A DNA stretch of 64,000 bases, from the NCBI GenBank assembly GCA_907163375.1, contig CAJQUW010006398.1, positions 38,130 to 102,129 of the forward strand, written 5' to 3'. Positions 19,952 through 30,650 of this stretch are shown piece after piece. The position numbers and the translations under genes are program-made. Source of the DNA: Prostheceraeus crozeri. Its lineage: Eukaryota; Platyhelminthes; Polycladida; Euryleptidae. Position 1 is the stretch's first letter; each line of letters starts with the position of its first letter. The notes under the pieces are model-generated. The model was not told the origin of the DNA and made no database searches. It saw only the letters and a list, made by a program, of their open reading frames with translations.

Positions 19952-21304
19952 CAGGGTTCCTGCGAACTAAAAATTCAAGGGTTTTCAAGGGTAAAATCAA
20001 TTATTTTCAAGGGTCACGTAAATTTGAGATTTCTTATATATAAGTGTTGAAATACATTTTACATGATTAAATGGATCATTTCTAAATTTCAAAATGAGTA
20101 GAAAATCAATTGAAATATACACTGCAATCTGTCACCTCCCGAAATCGAAGAAACCTGCATTCTAAAGCGCCACACACCAAAATGTTAGGAGGTTACGTTG
20201 AAATACTAAGGAAAAGAATAACCCTTGTGCGCTAGCCTCCTAAGACGCTTTGTTTTAGTATTTTCTTATTTGTTACGAATAGTGTCTTGCTGAAGTGTGT
20301 GATTTAGGAGGTGTTGGTTTACAGTGTATATTAACTGCTTGAACATTCAGTTAAAGATCTATGAGGCAGCCAGTAGCCGCTCCGACAGAAGAGGTGTCAT
20401 ACTGGTTAGACGTCATAGCCAACTTCAAGGCACAGATAACATACGGGACAATTATAGGTTAATAAAGCAAAATGTGCGATCGCGTTAGTTGCTAACTTAG
20501 AACACAAAATGCCTACGGAATTGTAAAATATATAGGGGCATATACATGCATAATCCCTGCACGCAAATGAGAAAACTATTTTGACTTATTCAAGTTTTAG
20601 TACATGTGAATGATTGTGTAAAAATATCTCAGTGGCTGCCGTTTTTTTAATAAACTCCGAAAAATTCAAGGATCATAAAATTACAGCTCAGGATTATCAA
20701 TTTCATGAATAATAAAAAATTGATAAAAAATGTTCTGATTAATTTCGTAACAACTTTAGTGGATAACAAAATGCGGCTCGTATATAATTACCAATCAGAT
20801 GAAAGCGAAGTAATCGTGAATCATATAGATTTAGGTTTATTGAGTTTGACGTTGATAGGAGAGAGCTCTTCCTTTTTCTCGCTGGCTCTTCGTCGCATAG
20901 TATTTGATTTCGACACTTTTGAGGTCAAATTGGCATTCTTTTCAAAATTAAGTCAGGGTTCCTACGCCATATGATAAAAGAAATTCCAAGACATTCCAGG
21001 ACAATTTCCAGGACAAATTCCAGGATGACAATCTCTCCATACCTCAAACATTCGAAATGGTAAAGTACCGGTAAATCCTGACGTATATGGATTCACTCGG
21101 AATAAACGTATACGTACATGCTTATGGTAATAAAGAACAGGTCGCATAAATTGAATCTATTTCATTATGCTATATAAAATCTGAGTTATAAAAATTGGCA
21201 TACAAAACAAAATGATATCAAAAAATTAACAATTTTAACAAAATTACATAAAACCTTTGAATGATTCTGAAAAATGCAAAACAATGCAGGAAAAAAAGTA
21301 AAAA

Positions 21305-24113
21305 CTACAGATGTCTCTTCAGGCTCAAAATCTTATCATCTAGTTTGGATAGTTCCAGATTTGTTTCTTGAAGGATTTTGGCCTTCTGGTCGACAAAGAA
21401 CTTGATTTCACCATCGGTCTTCTAATTATTTTCCTTTTGCCCTCTCTTTTCGCGTGATTCTTTAAGATGGAGATGATACCTTAAAGAGAGAGGAAATTTA
21501 ATGCGGATACGTTCTATTATGCAGACAAAATTATCTTATTTTCACATGTACAATCTTTTGAGTTCATACAATAAAATAGCAATTACAAGACGTAGCCTCA
21601 TTTTAAGAAGATCGACGCACCAGATTGGGGCTTCTTGTATTTATAATACTTCCATAACAATACATGCGGTCGACTGATAAACCCCAAACACAACATACCA
21701 AGGGTATATACATGTGTACCATCGCCCATGTAGGCCACATGAAGTAACTTATCGTTGATTACTGTACCTTGCTTAGTTCATTACAGAAATCGTAAGTTAC
21801 GAATTTTAAATAATGCCAATTCTACTAGTACAGTAAATGTACTTTGTACACACCTTTGTCGAGCCAATCTGACAGAATTTCGCATTCCATTGTTGATATC
21901 CACCTCACATGGGCCTCCAGCATGATGAACACCGTCATACACGATTCTCTGGTTCACGATCGTGCTCTCCTTCATGTTGCAGAGAAGAAGATCATTGTTG
22001 ATGGAAAACCCTGATTCCACACGAGCGTTTCCATGCGAAAGGATCAGGACCAGCCTTCCCACAACTCAGTGAATGTAGGATTCGAGCCGACTGCTTCATG
22101 AAAAAATTTGTCCAGACGATCGGTCGACCATTCGAACTTGCTGGCTTTTTCTATGAACGCTTTGTCTCGTGCGAGTTTTGAAAATTGCTCTTTCGCTTTG
22201 TCAGCCAAAATAGCAGATATATGCTTTTTTCATGAAAAATTGTTAAGAGAGAATCAAACCGCTTCAAAGCCTGCTCTGATGAATCGCTTATGACATATGG
22301 AGATAGCGCAGAGATAGCCCTTGTCAGGTTGTATTTCAGTGGTGAACGATCAAATATCTTTTTCAGAATGGCAACAATAAATTTCTGACAATCCAGTCGA
22401 AACTCCAATTTCTGAGAGGGTAACGATATTTTCTTAATCTGTGCTTTTGTTCCAAATCCAAAATCACATTTTTCAGACGGTTTTCGATTCTTTTCCAAAT
22501 CAATTTGGCACAATTTATCACCTGTGGTGCAAGAATTCGCAATCGCCTCATCAGTAATGACAAAAACCAATAACCGCTTCGTCAAGTCCATCAGATCTTG
22601 GTATAAAAGTGAGCACATCGGTTTTTCTGATTGGAACTTCGAAAGAAATGGTTCCAGTAAATGGCAAACAAATCGAGATAATTCCAGTCGAGCCAATAGC
22701 AATGCTGATGATTGAGGACTGATGAGTTGTTCTTCAATTTCATACATTGACGAGCATGACGGCCGTTTGGATTTCGGTTGTCGTTTGCAGGCGGAGACAT
22801 AGGCTTGTAAGCTTGGCAAAATTTGGACTATCCGATCAAGCACCTGGCCGTTTTCAAGCCAACGATGACCACAAAATTTTAAAGGAAACATCTGGCTGCT
22901 ACCTTCTTCTTCAACTTCGTACAAGTAGTCTGCACGACGAGTAGGCGAGGTCTTAAACAAAGAAAAATAACATTTCAAGAACTGTTGTATTTGCCATCCT
23001 ATAGCTTCTTGACCAGCCTTGTAGGCTCCATGAATGACATGTAGACCACAGCTTCCCATCTCTAGTATTTCTGGTGAAGAAGGATCATTCTTTTTTATCT
23101 GTTTGATTCCATCAAGTAGCACCCAATTAACGTTCGGCCCGTCCATACTTACTTGAATAAGCTGTTTGGAGATGTTCAGACCTTTGTGCACATCGTTGAA
23201 CACTTCCAGCAGATCGACCCCCGGGAATGACCCAAGAAAGCGCTCCCAAGATAGCGGACAGACACTTCATTCTTTGTGTTATCGAATTGTCCTTTGTGAA
23301 TAACATCGTTGAATGCTTCATCAAAAAACGAGGTGAACTTAACAGTTGATTGCTTCAGTTCATTCATCAGAATATCTTTGAAGTATGGAGCAATACCGTA
23401 AGACACTATGTATGCCAGTTTGTCGGGTCCCATTTCATATTTCTTTGCAATTTCACTATCCGGAAACATTTTTGTGGAAATGTTTGATTAAGTCCATTGC
23501 AGCTATTTTGTGATTGGTGTAAGTAGACTGATCTCAAGCACCATATTATCTCTGCTTTACTGACTTCAGCTTGAAGAAGCTTGTCAAACATTAATTGATT
23601 CGGTTTGTTAGTAGATGAATATCTAGCAACATCTAGTCGCATTTGAACATTAGCGAATTTCCCAGACATCGAGTCAGTAGAACCAGAAGCTAAGGAGTCA
23701 TTTGCGATAGACCCAGTAATTGGTGAATCTGTCACCGCGGTGGTCGAACTGGAAGGTGAGGAGCCACATGACGACAAGAGTGGTAACATAGAACCCGTTA
23801 TCGAAGTTGTTTTTGATGAAGATTCCAATAGTGAGACTGAAGATGCGATGGTGGACGCTGGTGGGGTGTCTTTCGAAAAATAAAGGAGTTTCGGAGTATT
23901 TATACTCGCTGCAACAGCTGTCGTATGTTTCATTCCTTTTGCGTGACTGTCCAAAGCTGCCTTGCCCATATTTGCAATTGAAAACTGAACCATGCAAATC
24001 GTACATTTCACTGAGTGAGGATCATTTAAAACTGGTGCAACCCAAGATGCATATCTGGGGAATTTGGACTTGTCAGACCAAAGAGTTGAATAGGTACACT
24101 TACACTTCGACAT
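21305..24113 (-). pseudogene. hAT-like transposase of element E, with intron
   Basis: A large transposase of the long hAT-like type. The amino end (24113 downward) has a BED/C2H2-like finger, 'CTICMVQF' to 'HAKGMKH', then a Ser/Thr-rich linker. Next come 'MFPDSEIAKKYEMGPDKLAY', 'SFFDEAFND' (first catalytic Asp region), 'SMDGPNVNW' (second Asp), 'SCGLHVIHGAYKAG', 'FCGHRWLENG', and the dimerisation region 'SHGNARVESGFSINNDLL'. A GT-AG intron at 21480-21853 joins this to a coiled-coil tail that ends at the stop at 21305. Frameshifts near 23470, 23220 and 22200 and a stop in the tail disable it, but most of the length survives, so decay is moderate. Confidence 0.8.
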
Positions 24114-25980
24114 TTTTCATTCCCGTTTTTCAAAATCCCTTAAAATGGAAAATTGTAATTCAATTAATTCAAAAAAATGAAAACACATAGGAAATGGTGA
24201 GTGATGAGAAAATTGTATTTACTTTATAGCTTTATAATTATTTACTGATACCATACATTTAAATTAGGCTTACTGTAGAAGAAATCTATCGTGACGTCTG
24301 CTAAACAGTAATATGAAATTTTATTTCAACATAAAACATAAGCTACTCATGTCAAAACATTCGCTCCGCTTCGCATTGACACTAACAAGAGATGACAGAT
24401 CACATAGAAAATTGACGTATCCGTAAGTACATCTCTCACCTACTGAACTAGGAATCTAACAACAATCTTTCCGGTTTAATTGTTAAAGATGAATGCTCAA
24501 TAAAAGTGCTGAAGCATCAAAACTTTCTAATGCGAACAGAGCCGTCTTAAGCCGGTGGAAGGCCCATTTCGGACCTTCAGGTGGGCGGTCTCTCTCTGAA
24601 TATTTGAGATATTAAACCCCTGAGGTGGAACCGTTCCGTTCTAATTCCCTTCCACTTCCCAGGAACGCCCCACTTCACTGGAACGGTACCGTTGATTGCG
24701 TTCCGTTCTATCATCATGAAATATCTTACATCGCGTTTTTCCTTCAGGAAACTGCAAAATGCCAGAATTCCTTTTTCATACCTTGCCCTATTTACACTTA
24801 GGCCTAATATCTGCAGGGTTTTATTCGTGTTTTACAATTTAAATATTTGATGAACGTCATATCATTATTGTTAATAATTCATCTTCATTTAAGATATCTT
24901 CATTTAAAATTCGAAATATGTAATGAATATAATCTCTATGCTTTACATACCCTTTGTTTATGATATAGTAGACATATTTGGACCCGTTTGGGCTTATTAA
25001 AAGGATGATTACTTGATTTCAGAACATCTAACAGAAGGAGTATACCGGCAGATCTTATAATCAAATGATCAAATATGATCGGCTAAGACTTTAAGCTCTC
25101 CAGAAGTCATTCATCGCAACCGTTCCGCTCTATGGTAGGTCGAAATGGCCTTAAACAGGGCCTGCATACGAGTGCATGGACTTTCGCCGACAAACCTCCA
25201 TTCTTGAGGTCCCATGTTTCCCTGGTTTCATGTTGGTTTAAGACAACGTTTGCTTGGCTTCGTAGATTAAGTAGGCCTGTACGCTTTCCCCTAAACCGAC
25301 AAAATGTACAGTTAATGAACCATACTTGTGTATGGGGGTACATGTACATTTATATATGTAACTAAAAAGAAAAAAATGGCTACATAGTTATATATTTATA
25401 CAATTAATGATGTAATAATATTAAAAATATAAAAACTTGTTTGTGAAACGACCGAAGAGTTGAAGTACAAAATTGTGTCTGACGAGAAATTAGGCCATGT
25501 GAATGTCACCACTTATCAGAGAAAAATCGATAAACTCACAAATAGGTGAAAGTAGAAGAATAGGCATAATGACAATAGATTCTGTAGATCAAACATTGAA
25601 TGTATTTCTTCCTAAAATTATGGAAAATTAAATCAATTGAAACTGGTGCTGACAATAGGGCAGAAGTTAACTTTACATCTTAGTAATTGAATGCAAGTGG
25701 AAAATGCTGATGTTCGGTGGATAATAAATATCATTTAAGAGCACCCAGACTTCTGTGATCACTTTCAAGTCCCTGCATCGTAGGTAGTAAATGAGATTGC
25801 TGATTATCATTGTCTCGCTTCCCATGATTCATGCACACATTCGGAATCAGTAAGAATTATAAGCGCCCGCAAACCATTGATATATCACAGAAGCGAATAC
25901 AACAGATAAATATCATGAAATAACGAAAGTCTTTAGTGATTAAAGTCGATTCCAACAGCCAAAAATAAAAAAAAGAAATA
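24114..25980. other. Noncoding 5' part of element E
   Basis: No coding signal. Strings of the type GGAACCGTTCCGTTCT occur around 24630-24710 and again near 25115, partly palindromic, suggesting another short element or a subterminal cluster. Confidence 0.4.
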
Positions 25981-26222
25981 ATTAATGTAATTCCAGGATA
26001 ATTTCGGAAATTCCAGGACCATTTTGACTTCCAGGACATTCCAGGACAATTCAAGGGCGTAGGAACCTTGTAAGTGCTTTGTGTTACATGATACGGAGAC
26101 CGTTTTAATATTTTAACATGTAAAATATTTAAATTGATGACTTCATCAAAATTCAAGGGTATTCAAGGCCTTGAATTTGTTTTTTCAAAATTCAAGGTTT
26201 TTCAAGGGCCGCGGGAACCCTG

Positions 26223-26600
26223 CATATAGCAAGTTAAGCAATCGAAGGCCAAAAAGCAAGCACATAGAAATAATTTCAGTGTTCATTTACAAAAATGTTT
26301 TCTGGTTATTTTTGTGATTTGTAATCTATCTCTTGTATGTCATGATTTTTTTGATCTCACACGAAAGATAATTGAAATATTACTTGCTTCAGATGCTGTA
26401 TAATTTCAAAAATATTAACTATACAAAGAATATGAAAATAGCTTAAAATGTTAATTATATGAACAAAAGAAAAGCTTTAATGTTCATAGGTCATACTAAG
26501 CTCCTAAATTTGGACCTACTCAGGCCACATCACAGGATAGAATTCTATAATAAATTCTCTAATTTTCCCCAAAAGTTGAAGTTTTCAGTTTCTATTAGAA
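26223..26600. other. No gene recognised
   Basis: AT-rich spacer between element D and the LINE fragment. Confidence 0.5.
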
Positions 26601-26603
26601 ATT

Positions 26604-27290
26604 GTGATAACATGCGAGACATGGGATTTTCTTAACACTTCCCTTGAAACCATTGCTATTGGGAATGACCGCGACCACTTAGAAATAATGTATTCGAAGG
26701 CAGAGATGCATTTTATCTCCAACATCTACTACTCACAGAATATCATGAGAAAGGAACCACATGGTTTTCAAGCAAGTGTCTACGTTGGTGGACACCATAT
26801 AACCAACCTCAGATATGCTGACGACATATTGCTCATAGCGGGCACTATGAGAGAACTGTAGGAATTGGTGGACACGGTAAGGATTGAAAGCGAAAGAACC
26901 TGCTTTCTACTTGATGCAAAGAAAACGAAAACAATGAAAACTCAAAGAAGGGATACGAGTGGATCCGAGTCAACCTCTTTAAAATGTTGCACAGGTCACT
27001 TATCATGGTATTATTTTCACAGTCAATTATGACAACAGCAAGAAAACTGACAGTCATTGGACAAGTCATGTGTAGCCCAAGCTATGATAAAAGTCTGTTT
27101 AGTAGAATGCTGCATTGAGCAATGGGAAGGTGACGACCGAAAGCTCGCTGCTATGACGAAATGAATAACCTGTGCGGCATGCTTATATTGACGGCTACGC
27201 AAGTACCTCAAGATAGAAGCCGATGGAGAACCATGGCGACGAGAGCCATAGCTGGTCGCGACCGACCAATCCATCAATAATCAAGTTGGA
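26604..27290 (+). mobile_element. LINE fragment: RT palm to C-terminus (RTE/Jockey-like)
   Basis: The plus-strand frame contains 'GGHHITNLRYADDILLIAGT', the reverse transcriptase catalytic YADD box of LINEs, followed after a stop by 'VRIESERTCFLLDAKKTKTM', the usual next block. Further on (27060-27280), frames with 'SPSYDKSLFSRMLH' and 'PQDRSRWRTMATRAIAGRD' match the LINE C-terminal region. Stops and shifts show it is dead; the 5' half is missing. Clade not resolved. Confidence 0.75.
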
Positions 27291-27294
27291 TAAA

Positions 27295-28957
27295 CAATGT
27301 GATTGATAAACGATCTGTTTTTATCAGCTATCGCATTATAACGTCAAGAAAATGTTGGGAGTATGTCTGAATGGATTGGGAAAGTTGAATCATGCTGAAA
27401 ACCATTCAAATAGAGACTTTTGAAGATACATGAAAATTATAAATAGTCGCTAGAATATCGGCTATACATGCATATTGAACAGGAACACAAAAGTAGCTGA
27501 TCATCCGAATAAATGAATGCAACAAATGTGAGGCATGATAATCTATCCATATTTCGATCTGCGATGCACTAATTGAAGAATGGAGCTGACACTATTACAT
27601 CATAAATCTGTTGTATTGCTATCATTTATATGATGATTACATAGATGTATATACATTCGTGGATGAATGAGCATGACAATCATAACTTCCTTTTGAACTT
27701 TGTCAATGGTCTATAAGTCAATTGAATTTATCAATGTGCCCAAATTTTAAAGAAATTGACAAAAGCGCTTGATTTTTAAAAAGTACCATACCTTTTACAG
27801 GAAGAACTCCTGACTTCAAAATCCGCGGAAATCCCAAATACCCACTTTTTCATACTACTTATATTCATCGATATTTCATAATCTAAATTTGCTAAGCAAT
27901 TTTCTAAAGTACGAGTTCCTCAATAGAAAGAATCAAAATTCAAATACGATTTTCAAATTCTAAACACATTCACATTGACAATTAACAATACTGCGGAAGC
28001 TTCTATATATGCGCACTAGTGAAAACATTTCAAATGCATGTAGGAGAGAAGTTAGTATTGTTCATTAACATGTCCATGTAGTTTCTAATCTGGGCTCGGA
28101 TTTTTATTTTTCCACATAATTTTACATATTTTGTTGTTGAAACTTTTGTAAGTTGCCTAAAACAAAGCACAGTTGCAAAATCACAATAATAGAAAAAATT
28201 ATTTGAAAAGGAAAAGTGAGACTTGACTAATTCATGATTACATGATGCAAGTTACACATTACATGAATTATGGGTATATACTTGCTAAACGGAAAAATGT
28301 TTTTTATGGACACCTAATTATTTTCGGGTACCCCTATCACCCCTCCCCACGCCTGTATCATTCATTACAATTACCACCATTTCCTTATTTGAACAATTGT
28401 TAAGCAACAAGATGTAATTTTCATAGGAAGCAGCTACATCGACAAGGCAAGCCTACTCTTTGCAATGTGGACTTGTGCTTTGACTATTTTCCGACTTCAT
28501 CAGCAATGGATTCCAATGATCTGTATTGCTATGATACAGCCGTATGTCAATTTTAACGTATCTACCTGGGTCGACATTAAATTTGAATTTTGAATAAATT
28601 GAATGTTGCGGAAATCGGATTTCTATACGTTCTTCAAAGATTGAGAAGGTTATTTGATTAAGAAAAATTACGAAAATCAATGAATAAAAAATCTGAGAAA
28701 TGACGGGTTAATCTCATTACACACCGTGAATTTTAGTAATTATTCTTGATTTCCTAAATTACAGATATTTATTCGGTAAGTACTGATAGGGTCCTCATAT
28801 ACGGCTGCCTCCTTCCAGTTCCTTGCGGTGGCAACCTAGCATGTTCTCATTAATTATTGACGTAATTTACATCCGTCACATCTCCCTGTATCTATTATAA
28901 TGATTCCATGTCATGTTCACTTTCGAATCTTAATGGGCGTCCCATCTCTCTTTTCAG
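27295..28957. other. No gene recognised
   Basis: AT-rich DNA. A minus-strand frame at 28453-28680 ('IEIRFPQHSIYSKF', 'KIDIRLYHSNTDHW') reads like protein but matches no family known to me. TTACAG/ATATTTATTCG/GTAAGT at about 28764-28785 could be a tiny exon but is unsupported. Confidence 0.35.
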
Positions 28958-29023
28958 ATGCATTTCAGTAAGTGCTATTTATAACGAGTTGCAGGGTGGA
29001 TCTTACGATGAGCTAAGTCATAG
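28958..29023 (+). CDS. Possible internal exon of an unidentified host gene
   Basis: Between a TTTTCAG acceptor and a strong donor GTAAGTG at 29024, a 66-bp stretch is open in one frame and reads 'CISVSAIYNELQGGSYDELS'. The donor phase (two bases left over) matches the candidate acceptors at 30485 and 35052, which both continue open to a stop. No family was recognised, and an exon this short can occur by chance. Confidence 0.25.
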
Positions 29024-29161
29024 GTAAGTGAACCTGTTTCTATTACGATAAGATGGCGGTATCGCATGACATGGGACCACATTGAAACACAAAGAGTTAC
29101 ATACCGACACTTAGCGTACAGCCGCCAATCGGTTTTTAAAGAAGTCCTGATGGTAGTCCTG

Positions 29162-30255
29162 GAGCCTATTTCACTTATGACAAGAATTGACTTATACTTA
29201 TCATCTTATCTTATAATCTTATCGTTTTATATTCTAATGAGTGACTCATGCCCTAGTTCACTTAAGATCTTATGGACAAACTTAAGTAGATAAGCCAAAT
29301 CTTATAATCTTATGAATATTTAAATCATCATCTTGCTTGTAAGACTACCCATTCGAAACGATAATGTAGATTTATCCAACAATGTTCTCATATATTGAAT
29401 TGAATTTTATGCACAAATGTAACTGAATCTTCAAATTAGAACACTTACATACATGTATTGTGTTTCTTCAGTAAGAGTTCTTTTTTCAGCAAATAGAATT
29501 CCTTTTTAGCATTTTGTGCTTCAGTCTTAACTTGAAGATATTTCATGTAACTTTCGTGTTGCAGCATAACTTGGGATCTTTCCGTTTCAATGTAGCTGGC
29601 GAAGGCGACTTGCGGAACACGATCAGCCGTTACAATTCTCGCTTTCTTGAACGGTGGAGAAGTCAGAAGACATCGTTGGATTCTGCGTCGGTGCTTCCGC
29701 TGTAGTCTCGAGTTCTTCAGTTAGCTGATCCATGAAAGAAGTGGACGACATGGCGAAGTCGGGTTTGAAATATTTGGGGTTATCTCTCCCCACGACGTCG
29801 AGAGCCCTTTCTAGCTCTTCGTTTTCTCGGAATGGTTCGCGGCCACTAGAAGATTGATGTTTCTCTTTTGCCTTGATATACGTTGGTATCTTTTGAAGAA
29901 TATTTTCCCACTTCTTCAGCTTTTCATGCCCATATTCGTCGGCGTTTTGATTACTGAGTAATGAACATGTGAAAGTTTCCTCTATAATTCCATGCACTAG
30001 TTTTGTCACTTCGAAATGTCTGCAGAAAATGAATCGTAGATGATATTATCATAAGGCAACATTTTCATTCCTAATAACATTCTTAAGTTTTCTCTGGGTA
30101 ACATAAGTAGTGAAATTAGAACATAAGATTATAAGTGGAAAGCTCAATAACTTAAGTGAACTTTATAAGATTATAAGCTAAAAACATAAGATCATAAGAT
30201 AAGATCTTTAGCTGAAAGTATAAGATTTTAAGATAAGATGATAAGTGAAATAGGG
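29162..30255 (-). mobile_element. DNA transposon with Myb-like ORF (Harbinger-like?)
   Basis: Inverted ends CCTATTTCACTTAT (from 29165) and ATAAGTGAAATAGG (to about 30254), bracketed by a direct repeat TCCTG at 29157-29161 and 30256-30260. The arms are rich in ATAAGAT/ATCTTAT words that pair between the two sides over about 150 bp. Ends of the type GCCTATTTCAC occur in PIF/Harbinger elements, but their usual 3-bp TWA target is not seen, so the superfamily is uncertain. One minus-strand ORF, no transposase. Confidence 0.6.
29623..30009 (-). CDS. Possible Myb/SANT-like accessory protein
   Basis: A 128-codon frame inside the 29.2-30.3 kb element. It opens with a helical stretch ending in 'KLKKWENILQKIPTYIKAKEKHQ', which resembles the end of Myb/SANT-like DNA-binding domains, followed by an acidic, Ser/Thr-rich tail. 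Harbinger-type elements encode such a protein alongside the nuclease. The conserved tryptophans of a full SANT repeat are not all visible, so the 5' part may be missing or in another exon. Confidence 0.35.
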   Translation of the reverse strand: MTKLVHGIIEETFTCSLLSNQNADEYGHEKLKKWENILQKIPTYIKAKEKHQSSSGREPFRENEELERALDVVGRDNPKYFKPDFAMSSTSFMDQLTEELETTAEAPTQNPTMSSDFSTVQESENCNG

Positions 30256-30484
30256 TCCTGATTAGCAGGTGCTCCCATACTTATTCAGTTGGTACTATCT
30301 CAATTGCACCCTTCGGAAGCTACCATAATTACACTATTTCACAATAATCTGAGGTTTGAAGCGGGCTTCCAGATGAATGCAATACATTAATGCAGATGCC
30401 TTTTATCCGTTTTGGCAGATGATCTCTTTTTATTGTATGTATTTTACTTTGTAAGTCTCGTTGTGATTTCAAATATTGTTGCAG

Positions 30485-30650
30485 GTTCACCGCTCATTGT
30501 GATCTGAATAAAAATACTTCCTTTCTTTCTTCATCGACACCATTGTCCGATTCCAGAGGGCATTCATCTTCAACTGGTGTCTGTTCATCACTCGCACAGG
30601 GCATGCATCGCACTGTATTGAGGACTAAGCCACACCTTGAAATAATCTAA
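30485..30650 (+). CDS. Possible alternative terminal exon
   Basis: After TTGTTGCAG (to 30484) the frame that fits the donor at 29023 stays open for about 55 codons, Ser-rich, to a TAA at 30648-30650. It could be an alternative last exon to the one at 35052. No similarity recognised. Confidence 0.2.

Larger units (their letters stand above)
20954..26070 (-). mobile_element. Inner hAT-like element E with 5-bp TSD
   Basis: CAGGGTTCCTACGCC at 20954 and the complementary GGCGTAGGAACCTTG ending at 26070 (one mismatch) are flanked by a perfect 5-bp duplication, TAAGT (20949-20953 and 26071-26075). TTCCAGGAC repeats follow both ends in the same orientation. It carries a large decayed transposase gene on the minus strand and about 2 kb of noncoding DNA upstream. 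It inserted into element D, whose ends closely resemble its own. Confidence 0.75.
19952..26222 (-). mobile_element. Outer hAT-like element D, split by element E
   Basis: The left end CAGGGTTCCTGCG (19952) and right end CGCGGGAACCCTG (to 26222) are complementary with one mismatch. TTCAAGGG repeats follow both ends in the same orientation. Flanks TATAT and CATAT would be a 5-bp duplication with one change. About 1 kb of this element lies left and 150 bp right of the inner element; the left part includes a minus-strand charged stretch (around 20705-20940) like the coiled-coil tail of hAT-like transposases. Confidence 0.65.

Noticed and set aside
22524-22944. Plus-strand small frames over the 22-23 kb region
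   Set aside because: They are shadows of the hAT-like transposase on the minus strand.
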